This document shows positions 59,266 through 64,000 of a DNA stretch of 64,000 nt, one piece after another. The notes beneath the pieces were generated by a model. That model worked only from the letters and a program-made list of their open reading frames with translations, was not told the origin of the DNA and made no database searches. Where the stretch lies: contig CAZZIP010000009.1 in the NCBI GenBank assembly GCA_964654415.1, positions 36,396-100,395 on the forward strand. Reading direction: 5' to 3'. The translations under genes were made by a program, and so were the position numbers. This DNA comes from Methylohalobius sp964654415 (GTDB lineage Bacteria; Pseudomonadota; Gammaproteobacteria; Methylococcales; Methylothermaceae). Numbering within the stretch: position 1 is the first letter of the stretch; each line of letters opens with the position of its first letter.

Positions 59266-61247
59266 GGTTTTTCTCTCCTGATGGACAAAGACCAACCGGC
59301 TCCCAAAGGTACGCGCCGGCGAATTAGGGTTTGTTCGGCACCCGCCAGCGTCTGTATGAGCCAAATCCCCGCCAGCACTGGGTTGTTTTTGGCTTGGAGG
59401 GCTGCCTCGTCGTTGACGGATGCGGACCGGGCAGCAAGTTGCGGCGCGCTGAGTCTAAAGCTGCCGTCGCGCGCCAGTACCCAGGCCAAGGCGACCGGAT
59501 ACTGCCCCATTCCCCGTTCCAGGTAGGGCGGCCAGCGTTCTTCATAGCAGACCAAAAGCAGGGCTTCGGTTTCCGTGAAGAGGCGGCACCAAGCCTCCAG
59601 CCAGGCCATGGCGACGCTGGCCTCGGCAGCCCCCAGTGAGGTCGTGGCCAGGCGACAACCGGTGGCGATGCTCCAGTAACCGGCAGCGGTATTGTGGACC
59701 GAATTGTGGAACTGGGTGGGGGAAATGACGCCGTCCGGCTTGGCTAGCTCCAGGCACAGCTGATCGGTCACCTGCATCTCGCCGCCGACGCTGGCGAACA
59801 CCGCCGGAAGCCGCGAAGGGTCGACCCCAGCCCGCTCGCAGGCAAGCAGTCCGGCACTCAGGGCCAGGCGGGTGGCCTGGCTGGTACGGCGGCGGATGGC
59901 CGACGGGAGGCGGGCAGGATCGGGCAGATCGGCGGTTATCCCTAGGGAGGTAAGCGCTGCCGGTTCGACGGCGCACGCGGCCCAGCCAGCCAAGGCGATG
60001 GTGGTTTCCGATTTGCGGCAAGCTGGAGGCCGTTTGCCTCCCGTCGCCATCGTGCGCCTTGGCAGATCTTCCCCCGACCGGGCCAAGAGCACGCTGGCGT
60101 TGCTACCGCCGAAGCCGAAGGCGTTGCAGAGGGCAAAAGCCGCATCGGCGGCTTCAGGATCCTTGAGCAAGCGGATGCGAAAAGCCGGGTCCGGCCGCTG
60201 CAGGCCACAGGTGCCAGGCAGCCATCCTGCCCGCAGCGCCTCTATGGTGACGATGGTTTCCAGCGCCCCCGAGGCGCCCAAGGTATGGCCGAGTAAGCCC
60301 TTGACCCCGCTGCACGGCACCCGATCTCCGAACAGGCGCGCCATCGCCTGCGCTTCGGCCAAGTCGTTGAGCGAAGTGGCGGTGGCGTGGAGGTTGACGT
60401 AACCCACCGCTTCCGGTGGCAATCCAGCGATTTCCAGCGCGGACCGCATGGCGGATTCGGCCCCGCGTCCATCGGGGTCGGGTGCAGCCATGTGGTGGGC
60501 GTCGGACGATTCCCCCACCGCCAGCAGATGGGGGCATGAGCGATTGCCCGCCGTGCTCCGTTCCAACAAGAGAAGCGCCGCCGCCTCGCCGATGTTGATT
60601 CCCGCGCGGTTGTGATCCATCGGCCGGCAGGGATCGGGAGCGATCAACCCCAGGCTTTGGAAGCCGTACAGCGTCAGCCGGCACAGGCTGTCCACCCCGG
60701 CCACCAGCACCGCATCGCACACCCCGGTCTGAATCAGGCGACCGCCTGCGCCTAAGGCTTTGGCGCTGGAAGAACAGGCCGTGGAGACAGCGTACACCGG
60801 CCCCCGGATCCCCAGCTCGAGGCCCAGGAACTGAGCGGTAGCCGAGACTGCGTGGCGGCGCAAAAAATTGAAATCGGCCGGCATGACGCCGTGGGCGAGG
60901 AAATGGACATAAGCTTGTTCCGAGTCATAGATCCCCGAGGTGCTGGTGCCGAGCACCAGCCCGAGCCGCTCAGCCCCGTATCTGGCTAGGGCTTCCTCGA
61001 CTTTGGGGCGGATTTCTTCCAGCGCTTTGAGCGCCAAACGGGCATTGCGGCAGGCATAGGCGGAAAGCTCTAAGCGAATGTCCGGCAGCGGCGCACAAAC
61101 TTCTCCGACCACGGTCGCAAACGACAGCGCAAACAACCGGATCGGCGCCAATCGGCTTTGACCTTCGCGCAGCGCTGCAACGAGCGCCCCAGAACCTACG
61201 CCTGCCGACGACAAGCAACCCCAGGCGGTGATGGCGACCGGGTCCAC
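59262..61247 (-). CDS. Ketosynthase fused to chain-length-factor-like domain
   Basis: 661 residues from GTG 61247, 2 bases after the rhodanese stop. Residues 1-395 are a ketosynthase: YAVSTACSSSAKALGAGGRL (Cys158), VNLHATATSLNDLAEAQ (His287) and KGLLGHTLGASGALET (His321). Residues about 415-661 resemble the ketosynthase-like N-terminal domain PF13723 seen as separate chain-length-factor-like proteins of aryl polyene clusters (IALAGWAACAVEPAAL, SPTQFHNSVHNTAAGYWSIA). No stop separates them. Upstream open frame to 61586 is a shadow. An internal ATG at residue 400 could allow separate start. Confidence 0.83.
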   Translation of the reverse strand: MDPVAITAWGCLSSAGVGSGALVAALREGQSRLAPIRLFALSFATVVGEVCAPLPDIRLELSAYACRNARLALKALEEIRPKVEEALARYGAERLGLVLGTSTSGIYDSEQAYVHFLAHGVMPADFNFLRRHAVSATAQFLGLELGIRGPVYAVSTACSSSAKALGAGGRLIQTGVCDAVLVAGVDSLCRLTLYGFQSLGLIAPDPCRPMDHNRAGINIGEAAALLLLERSTAGNRSCPHLLAVGESSDAHHMAAPDPDGRGAESAMRSALEIAGLPPEAVGYVNLHATATSLNDLAEAQAMARLFGDRVPCSGVKGLLGHTLGASGALETIVTIEALRAGWLPGTCGLQRPDPAFRIRLLKDPEAADAAFALCNAFGFGGSNASVLLARSGEDLPRRTMATGGKRPPACRKSETTIALAGWAACAVEPAALTSLGITADLPDPARLPSAIRRRTSQATRLALSAGLLACERAGVDPSRLPAVFASVGGEMQVTDQLCLELAKPDGVISPTQFHNSVHNTAAGYWSIATGCRLATTSLGAAEASVAMAWLEAWCRLFTETEALLLVCYEERWPPYLERGMGQYPVALAWVLARDGSFRLSAPQLAARSASVNDEAALQAKNNPVLAGIWLIQTLAGAEQTLIRRRVPLGAGWSLSIRREKP

Positions 61248-61249
61248 GG

Positions 61250-61642
61250 TCAGGGGGTCTCTCGGGTCAAGGGTAAGCTTTCGGCGCGCCAGCGGGCCAT
61301 GTGGCCTTGGAGCAAAAGCACCTTGCGACAGCCAAGGCGGCGCAGGCCGTTTGCGGCCATGACGGCGCGGGGGCCGTGCTCGCAGGTTACCACTACCGGC
61401 TTTTGCCGACAGGCTTCGACTACCTCCGGCGGAGCCTGGGCGGCGTTCCAGAACGGCACGTGCACTGCGCCGGGGATGTGACCGCTTAAGGTTTCGGACT
61501 CTGATCGCACGTCGATCACCAGCGGCGCATCGGCTTCCTTGAGCGCCAAAGCCAGGGTTTGGGGAGGAATGCCCGAAGTCGCGCACTCGTTCGTCAGAAG
61601 CGCGCCCAACAGCGGAAATGATTTTGCGAGATTGGGATTCAT
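61250..61642 (-). CDS. Rhodanese-like protein
   Basis: 130 residues. Domain PLVIDVRSESETLSGHIPGA and NAAQAPPEVVEACRQKPVVV followed by TCEHGPRAVMAANGLRRLGC. The active loop contains Cys in VTCEHGPRA, so persulfide transfer is possible. It sits between the transporter and ketosynthase genes, coupled to the former by ATGA; a rhodanese is not a standard aryl polyene enzyme. Confidence 0.85.
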   Translation of the reverse strand: MNPNLAKSFPLLGALLTNECATSGIPPQTLALALKEADAPLVIDVRSESETLSGHIPGAVHVPFWNAAQAPPEVVEACRQKPVVVTCEHGPRAVMAANGLRRLGCRKVLLLQGHMARWRAESLPLTRETP

Positions 61643-63939
61643 CGGCTCAGCTCAACACGTTTCGGGACGGCAATCAGGAGCGGGCACAGCAAAAAGCCGG
61701 CTGCCACCCCCACGACCACCGTCACCGCCAGGGTCTTAAGCAGCAGATTTTCCGCCAGCCCTAAGGCGGCAAAAGCTGTGATCGTAGTCAGCATCGAGGC
61801 GCCCATGGCGCGGTAGGTGGCCAAGAGCTCTCCGGCCCTCAATTCAGTGTAGAAAATACCGTAATCGACGCAAATTGCAACGACCAGAGCGGTGGCGAGC
61901 AGGTGAAAGAAGCTGATTGGCTGATTCAGCGCCGTGAAACCGGCCAGCACCAATACCATCCCCACTAGGCTGGGCACCAGCATTTGGAAGGCTTGGGACA
62001 GACTGCGATAACGCCAGGCCAGAACCAGCAGGATGACTACAAGCCCCAGACCCAAGGCCACCGCCGCCCGATGTTGGTAGGTTCGGGCCAAGGCGTTGAT
62101 CCGATCGCGCTGGCTGAAATAGCGCACCCCGTCCAAATCCGCCAAGGCCGCTGCCACCGCAGCCGGATCGTGAGGACCAAGCCACACGGCCAGATGCACG
62201 CCGTCTGCCTCCCGATGGATCTGAGCGGACAGGATGGCTTCGATGTGAGAACCGAGCACTGCCTCGGGTTCCAGCCAGGCCGGGGGGGTGGTAGGAACCC
62301 GAAGCGTCAGCGGCGCGACCGCTAACCCTTGAGCAGCGAGCGTCTGGTTCCAGGCAGCGATGAATTCGGGGGTGAGGTGGGCGCGGTAATGTTGCCAGTT
62401 CGCCTGTTGCAAGGCCCTAGATACCAGCCAAGGGTAGATGCCTTGGAAGCTGCTTAGCTTGCCTTCCGCTTGCAGCTGGCGTAAGGTTCGGGTGGCCGCC
62501 TCGGCGCGCCGAATCGCGGTCTCCAGGTCCGGGCCCGTCACCAGCACCGCTCGGCCGGGCTCTAGGTCGCTCAGGCGGGCGCGCAGTTGCCGGTCCTCGC
62601 GTTGCAGGCGCGGATCGATCTCGGCCAGGCGCTCCAGCTCGGTCAACCACTGGAGGCGGGGCAGAAATCCCAGCGCTGCCAGCAGGAGCAGGCAGGTCCC
62701 GATCAGCATTTTGCCGCGATGGCGCCGGCACAGTTCGAACCAGGCATTAAAACTCGGCAGGTTCGGCGGTTTGATCGGCACGCCGTCGAGCCAGGTCGGA
62801 AGCAGATAGCGGGTAGCCAGCAGCGCGGTCAAGATACCTGCCGCGGCGAACACGGCGATCTGCTGGAAGCCGGGGTAGCCGGTCGCGGCCAGGGCCAGAT
62901 AGCCGATCACGGTGGTGACCGCGCCTAACGTCAAGGCCGGCCACAGGCGGCGGGCAACCTGGGCCGGGGGGCGGTCTCTCCGGCAGTGGGCGAGCAGGTG
63001 AATCGGGTAATCGACGCACACCCCGATCAGGCTCGCCCCCAACGCCAGAGTCAGGCCGTGGACATAGCCGAAGGTCCATTGGGTGACTAAGGTCCCGGTG
63101 GCGATCGCCAAAGCCAGGACCAGTAGGATGGCTGGCAGGCTGCGCCAGGTCCGAAACAGCCCGAGAAGCACTGCGGTCACCCCGAGGCTGGAAGCCAGGC
63201 TGACGCGGTTGACGTCGCGCTGGATTCGGTTTTGGGCAGCGACGGCGAAAACCGGAACGCCGGTCATGCGCAACCGGAAAGCTTGGCCGTAGCTCTGGTT
63301 AATCTCGCCAAACGCCTGGCGCAGTGCCTCTTGCAGCTGCCGCTGTTGGTCGCTGGCGAACGGCTCGAAGCGGCTTTGCAAGACTATCGGATAGAATTCG
63401 TCCTGGTGGATCTCAAGCGGGGCCAGCCTCTGGCGCCAATCGGCGAAGGCGTCGAAAGTGAGCAGCAGCGGATCGTGGGGGGCGATTTGCTCGACCAAAT
63501 CGCCAAACGGGCTGAGCAGCGCGCGCTTGAGTTCCTCGGCCCGCCGCGGAAGGGCTTTTAAGCTCAGCACCTGGTCGGCTTCCCGGTCCGGGTCGAGGCT
63601 GTAGATGAGCGGGGCATAGGCGGCGTATTCCGCTAGCAGACCGGGCAGCGCCACCGGAGGCTGCCAGGCAGGCCAAACCTGCTCCACGCCGGGCAAGGAT
63701 CGCACTCGGCGGATGAACTTCTGGGCGAAGGCTGACAATTCAGGCTTGCCTCCGGATCTCGGTTCAAGCACTACCAGGTACCGGCGGGCGAAGGCCGAAA
63801 GCTGAAGTTTTGCCAGCAACGGCTCTGCGCCGGTTTCCTGGCCGAGGAAAAACACCGTCAGCCGCGTCTCCAGGCGTAGCGTAAGGATCAAGGCGGAGAA
63901 TAGCGCCGCAAGCAGTGCCAGAATCGCCAGGCGTTTCAT
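61639..63939 (-). CDS. MMPL/RND-family lipid exporter
   Basis: 766 residues with the MMPL layout: TM1, a large periplasmic domain, six TM helices beginning VSLASSLGVTAVLLGLFRTW with SLIGVCVDYPIHLLAHC, a second periplasmic domain and six more TM helices (ALVVAICVDYGIFYTELRAG). Paired Asp in GVCVDY and AICVDY fit proton coupling. In aryl polyene clusters such proteins move the lipid toward the outer membrane. ATGA overlap with the rhodanese gene. A GAGGAG ribosome site precedes ATG 63939. Confidence 0.9.
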   Translation of the reverse strand: MKRLAILALLAALFSALILTLRLETRLTVFFLGQETGAEPLLAKLQLSAFARRYLVVLEPRSGGKPELSAFAQKFIRRVRSLPGVEQVWPAWQPPVALPGLLAEYAAYAPLIYSLDPDREADQVLSLKALPRRAEELKRALLSPFGDLVEQIAPHDPLLLTFDAFADWRQRLAPLEIHQDEFYPIVLQSRFEPFASDQQRQLQEALRQAFGEINQSYGQAFRLRMTGVPVFAVAAQNRIQRDVNRVSLASSLGVTAVLLGLFRTWRSLPAILLVLALAIATGTLVTQWTFGYVHGLTLALGASLIGVCVDYPIHLLAHCRRDRPPAQVARRLWPALTLGAVTTVIGYLALAATGYPGFQQIAVFAAAGILTALLATRYLLPTWLDGVPIKPPNLPSFNAWFELCRRHRGKMLIGTCLLLLAALGFLPRLQWLTELERLAEIDPRLQREDRQLRARLSDLEPGRAVLVTGPDLETAIRRAEAATRTLRQLQAEGKLSSFQGIYPWLVSRALQQANWQHYRAHLTPEFIAAWNQTLAAQGLAVAPLTLRVPTTPPAWLEPEAVLGSHIEAILSAQIHREADGVHLAVWLGPHDPAAVAAALADLDGVRYFSQRDRINALARTYQHRAAVALGLGLVVILLVLAWRYRSLSQAFQMLVPSLVGMVLVLAGFTALNQPISFFHLLATALVVAICVDYGIFYTELRAGELLATYRAMGASMLTTITAFAALGLAENLLLKTLAVTVVVGVAAGFLLCPLLIAVPKRVELSR

Positions 63940-63957
63940 AGACTCCTCGCAAGGAAA

Positions 63958-63977
63958 CCCGCGACTTCAGTCGCGGG
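63958..63977 (+). repeat. IS200/IS605-type terminal hairpin at the right edge
   Basis: Eight-base stem CCCGCGAC/GTCGCGGG with TTCA loop, followed by AGGAATT. Same stem length and loop as 47967-47986. It lies 18 bases ahead of the transporter gene start, so a mobile element end probably abuts this operon just beyond the window. Confidence 0.5.
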
Positions 63978-64000
63978 AGGAATTGCGGGTGCGCGAGGCG

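Noticed and set aside
59262..61586. 774-residue version of the ketosynthase fusion
   Set aside because: The first ~113 residues are antisense-like, Arg/Pro-rich and overlap the rhodanese gene; GTG 61247 starts the ketosynthase fold.

Overview
The window looks like chromosomal DNA of a GC-rich gammaproteobacterium. The clues are a fused NuoCD in a complete 13-gene complex I operon, Mpl for murein recycling, a NagZ/phosphoribosyltransferase/methylthioinosine phosphorylase block, and the retropepsin-like / membrane transglutaminase-like / RimK-like trio. Several families would suit a Methylococcales-like or related lineage, but the sequence alone does not fix the genus. Start codons very often overlap the previous stop (ATGA or GTGA), so most genes sit in translationally coupled operons.

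Layout. 1-2.4 kb: polysaccharide ABC exporter (Wzt cut by the window edge, Wzm) and a divergent GT4 glycosyltransferase. 2.6-7.9 kb: exported ankyrin protein, mpl, a near-perfect ParB-binding parS site just after mpl, then the retropepsin/transglutaminase/ATP-grasp trio. 8-14.5 kb: cysJI, small conserved proteins, an ACT-domain regulator with a UPF0210 protein, and tRNA-Ser. 14.6-17 kb: YbaK-like deacylase, radical SAM protein, ceramidase-like membrane protein. 16.9-19.5 kb: an accessory patch holding palindromic repeats, a collapsed helicase/methyltransferase remnant, a RAYT transposase with repeat palindromes inside its reading frame, an antitoxin/Doc pair, and a second, truncated RAYT. 19.5-25.9 kb: nagZ, small membrane protein, hpt-like, S-methyl-5'-thioinosine phosphorylase, glmU, glmS, orphan Rap1a-type protein. 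26-43.6 kb: tRNA-Ala, a three-part protein with a dual-specificity phosphatase core coupled to nuoN, the whole nuo operon on the minus strand, M18 aminopeptidase, macrodomain protein, tRNA-Gly and tRNA-Cys.

43.6-64 kb is the most distinctive region, a biosynthetic cluster of aryl-polyene type. The plus-strand operon (51.2-57.9 kb) has a hotdog dehydratase, FabG-like reductase, ketosynthase, acyltransferase, two acyl carrier proteins, COG4648 membrane protein, FabZ/ApeI-like dehydratase, glycosyltransferase, LpxL-like acyltransferase and thioesterase. A minus-strand operon (57.9-63.9 kb) has an MMPL transporter, rhodanese, a single-ORF fusion of ketosynthase and chain-length-factor-like domain, and a flavoprotein. 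Next to these lie an acyl/aryl-AMP ligase, a CrtI-like flavoprotein and a separate minus-strand NRPS-like set (carrier protein, condensation-like protein, amino-acid-type adenylating enzyme). Together they suggest a membrane-bound polyene whose chain may be joined to an amino acid. IS200/IS605 debris lies inside the cluster at 48 kb and a matching hairpin lies at the right edge.

No stretch longer than about 300 bases is without a gene, RNA or repeat. The longest unexplained gaps are 2447-2614, 25845-26048 and 44701-44819.
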